Origin: JAXLWB01 sp046328715 | GTDB taxonomy: Bacteria > Chloroflexota > Anaerolineae > Caldilineales > Caldilineaceae | Assembly: GCA_046328715.1 (NCBI GenBank) | Contig: JAXLWB010000013.1 | Span: 1 to 64,000 of the forward strand | DNA: 64,000 nt | Reading direction: 5' to 3' | Shown: piece by piece, positions 32,293-42,000 of the stretch | Numbering within the stretch: position 1 is the stretch's first letter | Layout of the letters: each line of letters begins with the position of its first letter | Program-made: the position numbers and the translations under genes | Notes under the pieces: generated by a model | Told to the model about the DNA's origin: nothing | Databases searched by the model: none | What the model saw: the letters and a program-made list of their open reading frames with translations, nothing else

Positions 32293-34532
32293 TCGACTAC
32301 TTCCAACTCAGCGTGCAGCGTCGCCAACGAGTCGCCACCAACCCAAATGTCAAAGGCGGCGGCGTCTTGGATCCAGCCATTGGCGTTTGTGCTCCAATAC
32401 TTCAACTCATCTGGGCCAAGAGGGAAGCTCACTGTCTGCGTCTCGCCGGGCTGGAGCTTGATACGCTGGAAGCCCTTCAACTCGCGGATTGGACGGGTAT
32501 CGGTGCCGAACTTCTGGTGGATATAGAGCTGCGCTACCTCATCGCCAGCAACCTGCCCCGTATTGGTCACATCGACGCTGACAGTCACGCTACTGCCCAC
32601 TTTTACCTGTGCGGCCGAAACCTTCAGATTGGCAAAGGCAAAGGTGGTGTAGCTCAAGCCATAGCCGAAGGGATAGAGGGGTACGGGCAAACCGTCCCAG
32701 TAGCGCGGGTTGTACATTGGGCTGCCTTCGGGCGAATGAGTCAGGTTGCGGGCGTAGTAGAGCGGCGCATGGCTGCCCTTGCGTGGGAAGCTGACCGGTA
32801 GTTTGCCGCCCGGATTCGCATCACCAAAGAGGATGTCGGCTACGGCATTGCCGCCTTCGGAGCCAGGTTCCCAGGCTTCGAGGATGGCTGGGATGTTTTC
32901 TGCCGCCCAGTTGATGCTCAGCGGTCGGCCATTCAACAGTACCAACACAATTGGTTTGCCCATCGCCGCAACGATCTTGAGTAGCTCTTCTTGGCGACCC
33001 GGCAGATCCAGAGAAGCACGTGAAGCGGCTTCACCAGCCATTACCTCAGTTTCGCCCAAGACCATAATGATCTGGTCAGCAGCACGGGCAGTCTCGACCG
33101 CGGTTTGGAAGGCAGCTTCAGCCTCCTCGGCGGTCTGGCGCGGCTTGGGCGGGCCACCAATCATAGCGCTCTCGAACCAGGAGGGGATGTCGCGCCGGAT
33201 TTCAGGGCCGGGAGCATAGCTCACTTCGGCATTGGGCAGTTTGGAGCGGATGCCAGCCAGCACGGTCACGGCAGCCGATTTGTGACCGAAGACCATCCAA
33301 GACCCCTCGGTGGCCTCCATCGAATCCGCCAGTGGACCGATCACGGCTACGTTGGTAATGTCCTTCTTGAGCGGCAGCAACCCGCCTTCATTCTTGAGCA
33401 GTACCATCGAACGCTGCGCTGCCCAGCGTGAAGTGGTGCGATGCTCAGGACGTGCCACTACCTGATCTAGCAAGTTTTCATCTGCATAAGGGTTCTCAAA
33501 GAGTCCCATCTTGATCTTGATCGCCAAGATCGGACGCACCAGTTCATCGATTTCAGCAACGGTCAAAGCCCCGTCCGCAATCAATCCAGCCACGTTCTCG
33601 GTGTAGGTATAGCTGGACATATCCATGTTGAGCCCGGCTTTGATGCCGCGTAGTGCCGCATCACGACGGTCGCGGGCGTGCCCTTGGATCAGCATATTGC
33701 CGACTGCGAAGGCATCAGAGACGACGAAGCCGTCGAAACCCCACTCTTTACGCAAGACCTGCCGCATCAACCAGCGATTGCCACTGGCCGGGACATCGTT
33801 GAGATCCATGTAGGCACTCATGAAGGTCGCTACCCCTGCCTTGACTGCGGCTTCAAAGGGTGGCAGGACGATATTGCGCAGTTGGGTCTCGGAGAGGTAG
33901 ACCGGATCGTAGTCGCGTCCGCCTTCGGAGTAGCCGTAACCGGCGAAGTGTTTGGCGCAGGCCAGCACCCGTTCGGGATCGGCAATGTCTTCGCCCTGGA
34001 AGCCACGCACCTGAGCGGCGGCCATGGCGGAGCCCAAATAGGGATCTTCGCCGGCCCCTTCCACGATGCGTCCCCAGCGAGCATCGCGGGCGATGTCAAT
34101 CATCGGGCCAAAGGTCCAATGTAATCCTGCGGCGCGCGCTTCTTTGGCTGCCACCGCTTGGGCCTGCTCAGGTACAGCCGGGTCCCAGGAGGCAGCCATC
34201 GCTAGGGGGGCTGGGAAGATCGTGCGGTAGCCGTGGATCACATCCAGTGCAAAGAGCAGCGGAATGCCGGATGGACTTTCTTCCATTGCGATCTTTTGCA
34301 GTGCATTGAATTTTTTGGTTTCGTTCAGCCAGAGCACAGAGCCAGCGCCACCTTTGCGGATCTGATCCTCAGCTTTGGGTCCAGGCGCAAATTCGGCCCC
34401 GCCCACTTGGTTGAGCTGACCGATCTTTTCTTCGAGGCTCATTCGACTCAGAAGCGCGTCGACGCGCTTGCTGACTTCGTTTTCTGATGGAGCAGATGTG
34501 GCTGCTCCCGCCTTTTTGGTTTCGTTCATCAT
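32289..34532 (-). CDS. Glycoside hydrolase family 3 beta-glucosidase (BglX-like)
   Basis: A 747-aa enzyme with the same three-domain plan as its neighbour but only moderately similar. The N-terminal domain starts RVDALLSRMSLEEKIGQLNQ. The nucleophile region is GFDGFVVSDAFAVGNM, with Asp in SDA as in BglX. The fibronectin-III-like domain carries GDEVAQLYIHQKFG. There is no signal peptide, so it is cytoplasmic. AAGGAG stands before a tandem ATG ATG start (34532 or 34529), overlapping a CCTTATAAGG palindrome. Two GH3 enzymes side by side suggest breakdown of mixed beta-linked oligosaccharides. Confidence 0.92.
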   Translation of the reverse strand: MMNETKKAGAATSAPSENEVSKRVDALLSRMSLEEKIGQLNQVGGAEFAPGPKAEDQIRKGGAGSVLWLNETKKFNALQKIAMEESPSGIPLLFALDVIHGYRTIFPAPLAMAASWDPAVPEQAQAVAAKEARAAGLHWTFGPMIDIARDARWGRIVEGAGEDPYLGSAMAAAQVRGFQGEDIADPERVLACAKHFAGYGYSEGGRDYDPVYLSETQLRNIVLPPFEAAVKAGVATFMSAYMDLNDVPASGNRWLMRQVLRKEWGFDGFVVSDAFAVGNMLIQGHARDRRDAALRGIKAGLNMDMSSYTYTENVAGLIADGALTVAEIDELVRPILAIKIKMGLFENPYADENLLDQVVARPEHRTTSRWAAQRSMVLLKNEGGLLPLKKDITNVAVIGPLADSMEATEGSWMVFGHKSAAVTVLAGIRSKLPNAEVSYAPGPEIRRDIPSWFESAMIGGPPKPRQTAEEAEAAFQTAVETARAADQIIMVLGETEVMAGEAASRASLDLPGRQEELLKIVAAMGKPIVLVLLNGRPLSINWAAENIPAILEAWEPGSEGGNAVADILFGDANPGGKLPVSFPRKGSHAPLYYARNLTHSPEGSPMYNPRYWDGLPVPLYPFGYGLSYTTFAFANLKVSAAQVKVGSSVTVSVDVTNTGQVAGDEVAQLYIHQKFGTDTRPIRELKGFQRIKLQPGETQTVSFPLGPDELKYWSTNANGWIQDAAAFDIWVGGDSLATLHAELEVVD

Positions 34533-34563
34533 ATCTCCTTATAAGGACATATATCACTGTAAA

Positions 34564-34620
34564 GATCTTCCGAGGAGGGCATGCTGGACAAGTTTCGCTT
34601 GCGTAGGTGCCTTCCTGAAA
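34564..34620. repeat. Family G repeat
   Basis: TCTTCCGAGGAGGGCATGCT ... GCCTTCCTGAAAG. A second copy upstream of the CHAT operon (about 45989-46043) keeps the same order of words. Confidence 0.55.
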
Positions 34621-34667
34621 GTTAAAAATTACGTTTCAATCGGAGCTCAAGAGGGTGACGAGGGTTC

Positions 34668-34734
34668 GTAGAGGCAGTTCGCAACCGCCGCTCAATGGAT
34701 TGATTACATACCGGCGGTTGCGAACCGCCTCTAC
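34668..34734. repeat. 23-bp inverted repeat
   Basis: Arms at 34668-34690 and 34712-34734 pair with one mismatch (core GTTCGCAACCGCCG), around a 21-base loop. It lies between the upstream end of the GH3 pair and the end of the first aldo/keto reductase gene. It is of the size of a terminator hairpin but has no T-run. Confidence 0.65.
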
Positions 34735-34766
34735 GGTTGCATCACTGAAATCCTGTTGAGCCAAAA

Positions 34767-35765
34767 TTACCAAGCGTATGCTTTGGGTGCTTCACCACCT
34801 GGGCCGGGAAAGATCTCGTCCAGTTTCTTCAAGACCTCGTTGTCCAGTACAATCTCGGTGGCGCGTACGGCGCTTTCTAGCTGTTCCAGCGTGCGTGGAC
34901 CGATAATCGGTGCGGTGACCAGTGGGTTGTGGAGTAACCAGGCCAGCGCCACTTCACCGGGTGGATGGCCGATTTCACGGCAGAGTGACTCGTACTTTTC
35001 CAGCTTGTCCCGATTCTTGGCGACTGTTTCTTCAAACCCCGATCCTGTACGCCGACCCGTTTCGAGTTTTTCCAATGCACCACCCAACAGCCCTCCACCC
35101 AGCGGGCTCCAGGGAATCAGCCCTAAGCCATAATGGCGGCAGGCAGGAATTACTTCTAATTCGATCATTCGGTTGTTGAGGTGGTAGATACTTTGTTCGC
35201 TCACCAGACCGCTCATGCCACGTTTGGAGGCTTCTTGACAGGCGGTGGCAATGTCCCAACCCGCAAAATTGCTCGAACCAACGTAGACCACCTTGCCCTG
35301 ATCGACTAGGCTGCCGAAAGCTTGCCAGGTCTCATCCCACGGACAATCTCGGTCAATATGGTGCATCTGATAAAGGTCGATCCAATCGGTTTGTAAACGC
35401 TTGAGGCTACCTTCGCAATGCTTGTGGATTTTGTAGGCCGACAAGCTACGCCCGTCGCTGTTTACTTCGGGCAAGTTGGCTTTGCGCGAAACTGGATTGT
35501 AGACCTTGGTAGCCAACACCGTGGCGTCGCGTCGTCCACCACCCTGCGCATACCAACGGCCAATGATCTCCTCGGTATAGCCATGTTCGACGACCCTACC
35601 GTAGACATCCGCCGTATCGAAGAAGTTGATCCCCAGTTCCAGGGCGCGATCCATGATCTTGTAGCTCTCTGCTTCGCTGGTCTGCCAGCCAAAATTCATG
35701 GTGCCCAGACAAATATTGCTGACCAGCACACCATGTTTGCCTAAGCGTTTGTGTGTTACTGCCAT
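34767..35765 (-). CDS. Aldo/keto reductase (first)
   Basis: A 332-aa NADPH-dependent reductase with a TIM barrel. It has LGTMNFGWQTSEAESYKIMD, the Asp/Tyr region NFFDTADVYGRVVEHGYTEE, the Lys region VLATKVYNPV and the His region LYQMHHIDRDCPWDETWQAF, so all four catalytic residues are present. The C-terminal cofactor part reads PIIGPRTLEQLESAV. The start at 35765 has AAGGAA upstream; the much longer open frame includes DNA of the neighbouring gene's end and repeats. Probable substrates are sugar aldehydes or ketones. Confidence 0.92.
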   Translation of the reverse strand: MAVTHKRLGKHGVLVSNICLGTMNFGWQTSEAESYKIMDRALELGINFFDTADVYGRVVEHGYTEEIIGRWYAQGGGRRDATVLATKVYNPVSRKANLPEVNSDGRSLSAYKIHKHCEGSLKRLQTDWIDLYQMHHIDRDCPWDETWQAFGSLVDQGKVVYVGSSNFAGWDIATACQEASKRGMSGLVSEQSIYHLNNRMIELEVIPACRHYGLGLIPWSPLGGGLLGGALEKLETGRRTGSGFEETVAKNRDKLEKYESLCREIGHPPGEVALAWLLHNPLVTAPIIGPRTLEQLESAVRATEIVLDNEVLKKLDEIFPGPGGEAPKAYAW

Positions 35766-35842
35766 TTGGTAAATTCCTTTCGTTTGATGTGGTGGAGAAC
35801 CACGGATTTCAGTTTTACGGATGTTCGTTGCCGTTGAGAATC

Positions 35843-35925
35843 CAGGCTCCTTACTAACGTGCGGGGTTCTGATACGTTCAGGTCCGCTTTTCTCTGCGAT
35901 CTTTGCGCCTCTGCGAGAAATATTT
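35843..35925. repeat. Partial family H unit and CTTTGCGCCTCTGCG element
   Basis: CTCCTTACTAACGTGCGGGGTTCTG (a family H half) is followed by CTGCGATCTTTGCGCCTCTG, similar to the pyrimidine-rich element near 9.8 kb. No coding potential. Confidence 0.45.
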
Positions 35926-36843
35926 TCAGGGCAGCTTGTTGCCGGCGGCGAGATAGATCGCATACCACTCCTGGCGAGTGAGCGTGATGTTGGACGCTTG
36001 GCAACTCTCCTTGACGCGCTGTGGGTTAGTCGTGCCGATGATCGGCTGCATCCGTGCTGGGTGGCGCAAGAGCCAGGCGACAGCAATGGTCGTGTTGGTT
36101 ACGCCCTTCGCGGCGGCCAGGGCGTCGATGGCCTTGTTCAACTCAGGGAATTTCGGGTTGTCGAGAAAGACACCTTCAAAAAAACCGTACTGGAAGGGTG
36201 ACCAGGGTTGGATGGTGATCTCCTTCAAGCGGCAATAATCCAGAACCGAACCATCGCGATTGACTGAGGCGTCGATCTCCATGTTGACGTTCAGCCCGGC
36301 GTCGATCATGCCCGTGTTGGTGATGGAGAGTTGGAGTTGGTTGAAGAGGATCTTCTGTTTGACGAACTTGGTGAGCAACTCAATCTGCATCGGATTCTGG
36401 TTGCTAACGCCAAAATAGCGCACCTTGCCGCTTTGCTCAAGGGTGGTAAATGCCTCGGCCACCTCCTCCGGTTCGACCAGGGCGTCGGGGCGGTGCAGCA
36501 GCAGCACGTCCAGATAGTCGGTCTTGAGTCGCTTGAGACTACCGTCAACCGAGGCAAGGATGTGTTCCTTGGAGAAGTCAAAGAAGCCCTTACGGATGCC
36601 GCATTTGCTTTGGATGATCAGTTTCTCGCGCACGGATGGGTTCATCCCCAATGCCTCGGCGAACTTTTCCTCCGACTTGCCGCCGCCGTAGATGTCGGCG
36701 TGATCGAAGAAATTGATGCCTTCGTCCAAGGCGGTGTTGAGCAAGGTCGCCGCCTCCTGGGTTGGCAGGTTGGCAATGCGCATACAGCCAAGTGAAATTT
36801 CAGAGACATCCAAGGTGCTGCTGGGTATTTTGATATTTTTCAT
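35926..36843 (-). CDS. Aldo/keto reductase (YdhF-like, second)
   Basis: A 305-aa reductase. Its barrel residues are intact: INFFDHADIYGGGKSEEKFA, IIQSKCGI, LLLHRPDALVEPEEVAEAF and the C-terminal PIIGTTNPQRVKESC. It belongs to the YdhF-like group. ATG 36843 is preceded by AAAAGGAGCTACAAAT. A LacI-type operator (36859-36872) overlaps the region just upstream, and the LacI regulator gene stands 115 bp upstream on the same strand, so this gene is a likely direct target of that regulator. Confidence 0.92.
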   Translation of the reverse strand: MKNIKIPSSTLDVSEISLGCMRIANLPTQEAATLLNTALDEGINFFDHADIYGGGKSEEKFAEALGMNPSVREKLIIQSKCGIRKGFFDFSKEHILASVDGSLKRLKTDYLDVLLLHRPDALVEPEEVAEAFTTLEQSGKVRYFGVSNQNPMQIELLTKFVKQKILFNQLQLSITNTGMIDAGLNVNMEIDASVNRDGSVLDYCRLKEITIQPWSPFQYGFFEGVFLDNPKFPELNKAIDALAAAKGVTNTTIAVAWLLRHPARMQPIIGTTNPQRVKESCQASNITLTRQEWYAIYLAAGNKLP

Positions 36844-36858
36844 ATTTGTAGCTCCTTT

Positions 36859-36872
36859 TGCAATCGTTTGCA
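36859..36872. promoter_or_regulatory. LacI-family operator before aldo/keto reductase
   Basis: TGCAATCGTTTGCA, one mismatch from a perfect palindrome, only 16 bp upstream of the start codon. It matches the perfect operator in front of the lacI-type gene (TGCAATCGATTGCA). Confidence 0.7.
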
Positions 36873-36958
36873 AACCTGCGTAAAAAAATTGGCTCTACGG
36901 GAATTTTAAGGTACATCTCGATCCGACTACAGGGAGGTCTTGTCCATTCTAGTCCATT

Positions 36959-37975
36959 CTAGGCAGATTCCCGTATGACCAATTCCACTGGGATGATCAC
37001 GTTGGTAACGACTCCCGTTTGAATAAATTGAATCAGATTCTGCCCCAGCAGTTTCCCTGCTAAAGCGATGTTCTGGCGGATGGTCGTCAGTGGCAGCGTG
37101 TTATAAGAAGCGATCGAGACATCATCATAGCCAACTACGGCAACAGTGCCAGGAACCTGCTTGCTGCGATCCTTGAGCGCCTTGATGGCACCCAGCGCCA
37201 TCAGGTCGCTGTTGGCGAAGACCGCGTCGAGGGCGGGCGTTCCGTCGAGCAGGCGTTGCATGGTGGCGATGCCGGCTGTGTAAGAGTAATCTTCGCCATA
37301 GGCAACCAGTTTGGGATCCGAGCTGCGCCCACCAGTCTGTAGCGCTTTCTCATACCCCTTAAACCGTTGTTGCACGCTGATATCTGTCTCCGGCCCGCCC
37401 AAGAAGGCAATTTGCTGTCTGCCAATGCTGATCAAGTGCTGAGTAGCTAGCATCCCTCCAGTAACATTGTCACCAGTCACCGTACAGTAATTGAAATTTG
37501 GAAGGGGAATGCCCCAGGTGATGAAGGGCGCGCCCAACTCGACCAATTTTTTGATATGAGACTGTTTGCGACCTTCGGTCAACAAAACGAAGCCATCTAC
37601 GCGGGCACTGTCGTAGTATGCATGCATCCAGGCTGTGTCACGCTGATTGACATGAACGATGAGCAGGTCATAGCCTAAGGCGCGCAGACCATTGTCAATG
37701 CCCGCCAAAATTTCTAATCCAAATTGACTTTGGGGAATGAAGATCTCCGAATCGGAGTCGGGTGTGACAAAGGCGATCGTATGGCTTTGGCGTATCCGTA
37801 AGTTGCGGGCCGAGGCATTGATGCGAAAATTGTGGGTGCGAGCAATGGCCTGAATGCGCTCTTTGGTCTCTTGATTGAGGAGTGGACTATTATTCAGCGC
37901 CCGAGAGACGGTTGATTTGGAGACATTGGCCAAATGGGCGATATCGTCGAGGGTTTGGACTGCTTTCTTGCTCAT
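36959..37975 (-). CDS. LacI/GalR-family transcriptional regulator
   Basis: A 338-aa repressor-type regulator. The N-terminal helix-turn-helix reads TLDDIAHLANVSKSTVSRAL, and the hinge RINASARNLRIRQSHTIAF leads to a periplasmic-binding-protein-like sensor domain. ATG 37975 follows AAGGAAGTCACA; the longer open frame has no ribosome-binding site. A consensus promoter and a perfect operator lie just upstream, so it likely represses itself and the aldo/keto reductase gene downstream. The inducer is probably a sugar, given the nearby beta-glucosidases. Confidence 0.93.
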   Translation of the reverse strand: MSKKAVQTLDDIAHLANVSKSTVSRALNNSPLLNQETKERIQAIARTHNFRINASARNLRIRQSHTIAFVTPDSDSEIFIPQSQFGLEILAGIDNGLRALGYDLLIVHVNQRDTAWMHAYYDSARVDGFVLLTEGRKQSHIKKLVELGAPFITWGIPLPNFNYCTVTGDNVTGGMLATQHLISIGRQQIAFLGGPETDISVQQRFKGYEKALQTGGRSSDPKLVAYGEDYSYTAGIATMQRLLDGTPALDAVFANSDLMALGAIKALKDRSKQVPGTVAVVGYDDVSIASYNTLPLTTIRQNIALAGKLLGQNLIQFIQTGVVTNVIIPVELVIRESA

Positions 37976-37989
37976 TGTGACTTCCTTTT

Positions 37990-38003
37990 TGCAATCGATT
38001 GCA
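37990..38003. promoter_or_regulatory. LacI-family operator (perfect palindrome)
   Basis: TGCAATCGATTGCA, a perfect 14-bp palindrome with the central CG typical of LacI/GalR sites. It starts at the -10 hexamer of the lacI-type promoter and ends 15 bp before the start codon. Confidence 0.8.
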
Positions 38004-38031
38004 TTGTAATCGCAAAAAAGAATTGTGTCAA
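38003..38031 (-). promoter_or_regulatory. Consensus promoter of the LacI-type gene
   Basis: On the minus strand, TTGACA (38026-38031) and TACAAT (38003-38008) with a 17-base spacer. The operator overlaps its downstream end. Confidence 0.75.
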
Positions 38032-38079
38032 CAAAGCCGCTCAAACTGTGATTTCAATGCGTGTTCCAGAAAATCCTTT

Positions 38080-38454
38080 TTACCTTGCATACGCCTGGAT
38101 TTCGTCAATCAGCCCGCTCTCATAGGCCTTTTTGACGATGGGCCAATCGCCTCTCCGATTGAAAAACAGCGCGCAATAATTGCGTTGGATTTGCGTGCCA
38201 TGAAAGAGATAATGTTCTATTCTTGCAATCCCGACCTCGCTCTCCACCAGGCTTAAGGCATAATCAACAAATCTGGTCATCGATAGCGTAACCTCTGGGG
38301 TGAGATGACCCAAGATATAGTCGATATCCTCGCTTTTTCCGCTATCGGCTCGATTGGTTAACTCTTTTACTTTTCCTGAGAACTGCTGTTGTTGCATATG
38401 GATTCGCAATCGTTGCCTGTTCCGTTCAGCGCTGCCGGTTATGACGTGAGTCAC
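38080..38454 (-). CDS. Unknown small protein
   Basis: A 124-aa (or 105-aa from ATG 38397) soluble, mostly helical protein of unknown function (LGHLTPEVTLSMTRFVDYAL, then HYLFHGTQIQRNYCALFFNR). The GTG at 38454 follows the stop codon of the Nudix gene with no base between (TAG GTG), so translation is probably coupled. The ATG 57 bases further in is a second candidate start with no clear ribosome-binding site. Confidence 0.6.
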   Translation of the reverse strand: MTHVITGSAERNRQRLRIHMQQQQFSGKVKELTNRADSGKSEDIDYILGHLTPEVTLSMTRFVDYALSLVESEVGIARIEHYLFHGTQIQRNYCALFFNRRGDWPIVKKAYESGLIDEIQAYAR

Positions 38455-39006
38455 CTAACTCAGGTAACTCATGAGTTTTGCTGCAAACCGCCCTAGATGC
38501 GGATCGGTTCGTTCCGGCGGCAAAGCCTGCAATGGAAACCAGGCGATCTGCACAAATTCCCCGCGATCATAGTCGAGCGACTGCTGGCAATCCCCAAGCA
38601 ACACATACCACAGTGAAACATCTGTATGACCAGCGGTCTGCCCTACGGTCGGGGTCACCGTGAGAAAGAGTGGATCGGGCAAGAAAAACTGGGCGGCAAT
38701 CCGCAGTTCTTCCTGAGCTTCGCGCTCGACGGTTGCCCGCGGATGTTCATCGGGTTCGACGTGGCCGCCACTGGGTAACCACAAGCCAGACTTACGGTGG
38801 TCGACTAGTAGCACTTGTTGGCTGGTTGGATCGAGCAAGATAAAGTAGGAAACGAGGTGCTGAGGTGGAACATCTGGCTTCTGCAGGCGGCAAAGCGGAG
38901 CACCACTGGCAATCCAACGCAATGTTCCATGGATATGTTCGGCCTCTAGACCATCGTAGGGCTGGATGGCATGGACCGTTGTGACAATGTTACTGCGTAT
39001 AGACAT
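38455..39006 (-). CDS. Nudix hydrolase
   Basis: A 183-aa protein with a Nudix box GGHVEPDEHPRATVEREA then QEEL, preceded by VLLVDHRKSGLWLPSG. It hydrolyses a nucleoside diphosphate derivative; the N-terminal 50 residues are a variable extension. It lies 59 bp downstream of the large TPR protein gene of the CHAT operon, on the same strand, so it may be an added last part of that transcription unit or independent. Confidence 0.88.
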   Translation of the reverse strand: MSIRSNIVTTVHAIQPYDGLEAEHIHGTLRWIASGAPLCRLQKPDVPPQHLVSYFILLDPTSQQVLLVDHRKSGLWLPSGGHVEPDEHPRATVEREAQEELRIAAQFFLPDPLFLTVTPTVGQTAGHTDVSLWYVLLGDCQQSLDYDRGEFVQIAWFPLQALPPERTDPHLGRFAAKLMSYLS

Positions 39007-39065
39007 AATTTGCCTCGTCTCTACTACCCATACCGCTATCCTGCTAGAGCATCGCCGAACAATAT

Positions 39066-42000
39066 CTAGCGGGCCTCATTAATCCGCTGAATCATTTCTT
39101 CCTTCAGATTCGCTGGGTCGGCGGCGACCGATTCGAGATCAGTCACGGCTTCGTCGAGGGCGCTGGTGCGTGCGTTGGAATTGCTAAGGATGGCTGTAAT
39201 CTGCAAACCCTGTTCGTACCAATGCTGAGCGTTGTCACGCTGGCCGGCGGCGACTGCGGCCAGTCCAGCGTTAAAGTAGGGACGGGCAAAGTTGGGTGTT
39301 GCCTGAACTGCCAATGCCGACACTTGCTGCGAAAAGTCGTATTCTCCACTTTCGTAGGCCCACCAACCCAATTGAATCAATGAATTGAAATTGCCTTGAT
39401 CAAAAGCCAAGCCCTTTTGGGCGGCTTTTACCGCTCGCCCTTTGTCTCGTGCGCCTAAGAAGAGGCGGGCCAAGAAAGAACCGTCGTTCTTGCTCGCAAT
39501 TTTGGCAATCGCTTGATCGGCACCTGTGGCAGAAGCACTTTGCAGGAGTTGCTGTGCACTCGCAGCCAATGTCGTGCTGTCGGTGATGGCATTGCTTTCG
39601 GCCAAATTATAGTAAACAGTGGCAGCCCGCAACCAGTAGCTTGGCTCCGGCGGATTGAATTCAGCCGCTTTCAAGAAGCCTAAACCAGCGGCGGCTTGTT
39701 CGCTCTGCTTTTCGCTGGCATTATTGGTAAGTCCAACCACAGCCAGTCGCAACATCGCTTGCCTGAACCACCATCCATACTCCTGTGGACGATAGAGCAG
39801 TGCTTGATCATAATCGGCAATTGCCTGACGATAGATATCCTCTTGGGTGTAACCAGGGCAATTGCGTAGGAGGTAGCGCAGTTGTGCCCGTGTTCGATAA
39901 TGGATTCCACTCGTCGGCTGCAATTCAATCGCTTTGCTGATGGCATCGATGGCGGTCTGCAGGTGTTCTAGATAGGTGGAAGCGCTCATGCCGCTTGTTT
40001 GCGCATCATTACAACTATCCATACCCCTAATCTGAAAATATTGACTCCAGGTCAGCCCCGTATAGGCAGCGACAAAGCGTTTGTCGAGCGTAATCGCCTG
40101 TTGAAAATCGTTGCTGGCTGCTGCATAATCTTCGGGTTTGATAAACATTAGACTATAGCCGCGTCCCGAGAAGTAGGCGGCCTCTGGCGATTGGCTATGT
40201 TCAATCAGCCAGTTGTAATCCTCATAAGCTTGTTGGTAATAGAGTTGTGCTTGCTCCTCTTTTCCATCCTGAACATAGCGCCGAGCCAGCCCATAATAGG
40301 CACCAGCGCGGAAGAGATGGATTTCATTTGTTCGGTCGCCATCGAGGGCAACAGGCATGGCTAGTGGCGTCACCTGAGGAGTTGCCAGACTAAAGGTCTG
40401 GTTGCGCACAGGGGTGTCGTCGAGCAACTGACTGTAGATCTGAATCGCGTCTTGATAATATTCAATCTGTTTTTCAAGTGTGATCACGTTGGTGGCCCAC
40501 TGCTCATAAGCCAATCCTTCGTTGAGCCTGTAGACCCACTCCTCGGGATCTAAGGCGCTGGCCTGTTGATAGCCTTCAATTGCCAGGCGATAGCGACCCA
40601 AGCGGTTGAGAATCGCCGCCTTACTGTTGACCACTGCTGCATCCTGGCGCAAGCGCAACGAGCCATCATAGGTGTTGAGTGCAGCCTGATACGCTGCGTT
40701 GGCCTCCGTGAAACGATACTGGCTAAGGTCATTTTCTGCCCGCGTACGATGGTAGTTACCTTGCACAGCGGCATTAAAACTTAGCAACTCTCGCCCAGCA
40801 AACCAAAGCAACAAAAGTGAAAGCAGGGCAGCTACACTGATCACCATCCAACGTACAATCTGATGGGTTTCACGATTGCGGTCAGGACGAGGCGTGCGCC
40901 AAAAATGTAAGGCCGCTGGCATCAAAAACATCAAGGCCAAAACTGTGGGCACGATATCGGGGCGCTCGATGGTTGCCTGCTTGGGGACAAGCCAAGTCAA
41001 CGCCCAAACGGCGAAAACAACGCCTAGACCGAAGCCCGCCCAGATCCAATCGGAATCGGGGTACAAAATTAGATGTCCACGCAGCGGTTGGGCCACAAAC
41101 CACCAGACCAGGAGCAAACCGATGGTAAGATAGGTGAGCGGATAGAGATCGCTCAAGCCATAGCCAAAGAGCAACGGACGGGTGAGCCAGGTGCTGAGTC
41201 CATCGAACTGCGCCAAGAGCAGAAAGAGTAACAATTCACTCACGGCTAGGAGCAAGAGCCAGCCGCTGAGGCTATGCAGCAGCGAGAAACCGGTGTTGTA
41301 GATCTTCGCTTGGGAAGGTAACCGCTTGCGAATCGACTGTTGCAAGGCATAGTAGTGATTGGTCACACCGCGAATGGTGATCGTTTGCAGATCGCCGCGC
41401 TCATCGAATCCTTGCAGGCAGGTATGCGAAAAGATTGCACCAAGCGCGCCAAAACGAAAGCGATCCTGCACCACCATCGTCGTAATCGCATCCCAGCGCA
41501 GGCGAATCGAGGGCGAGGCGCTCCGTTCCAGCGTGATTGCTTCATCGTCCACCGCCACAACCGAGCGTTCGCCATTCTGAATCGACTGCAAGGATAACCG
41601 GCGAATCAGGAAAAACCCAAGCCCCGTATACAACAACAGATAGCCACCCAATGTGCCTAAAATCACTTCCCAGAGTACCTGGGTATTCAGATCGGGCTGC
41701 AACTGTTGGTTAAAGGAGACTACCACCGAGGGGCTGAGTTCATCTTCCCCCGAGGGGCTGATCGGCTGAATCAGCGCCTGGGTAGAGTTGACTCGTGTCC
41801 CCGATTCGGTGTGGACAGCGGTGAGCAAGGTGAAGAGCAGCACGCCGACCAGGGCCAACAAGGCACCCTGTTGGAAGAGCAACAAGAGCGGATGTTGGAA
41901 GCGCACGAGGTAACGCCGCCAACGCAGACTGGTGCCTACCTGCTCTGCCGCTGCCGGGTCAGCCGCTTCGAGTTGATGGTAGACATCGGTGGCAGCACTG

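Noticed and set aside
34668..34734. Rho-independent terminator after the GH3/aldo-keto region
   Set aside because: The hairpin is strong but no T-run follows on either strand, so I list it as a repeat only.
35766..36086. Upstream 107-residue extension of the first aldo/keto reductase
   Set aside because: It overlaps the 3' end of the second reductase gene in another frame and contains repeat DNA; the typical N-terminus begins at 35765.
38080..39006. Bacterial gasdermin as a target of the CHAT protease
   Set aside because: The small unknown protein downstream (124 aa) is too short and has no gasdermin features. The Nudix gene is an ordinary hydrolase.
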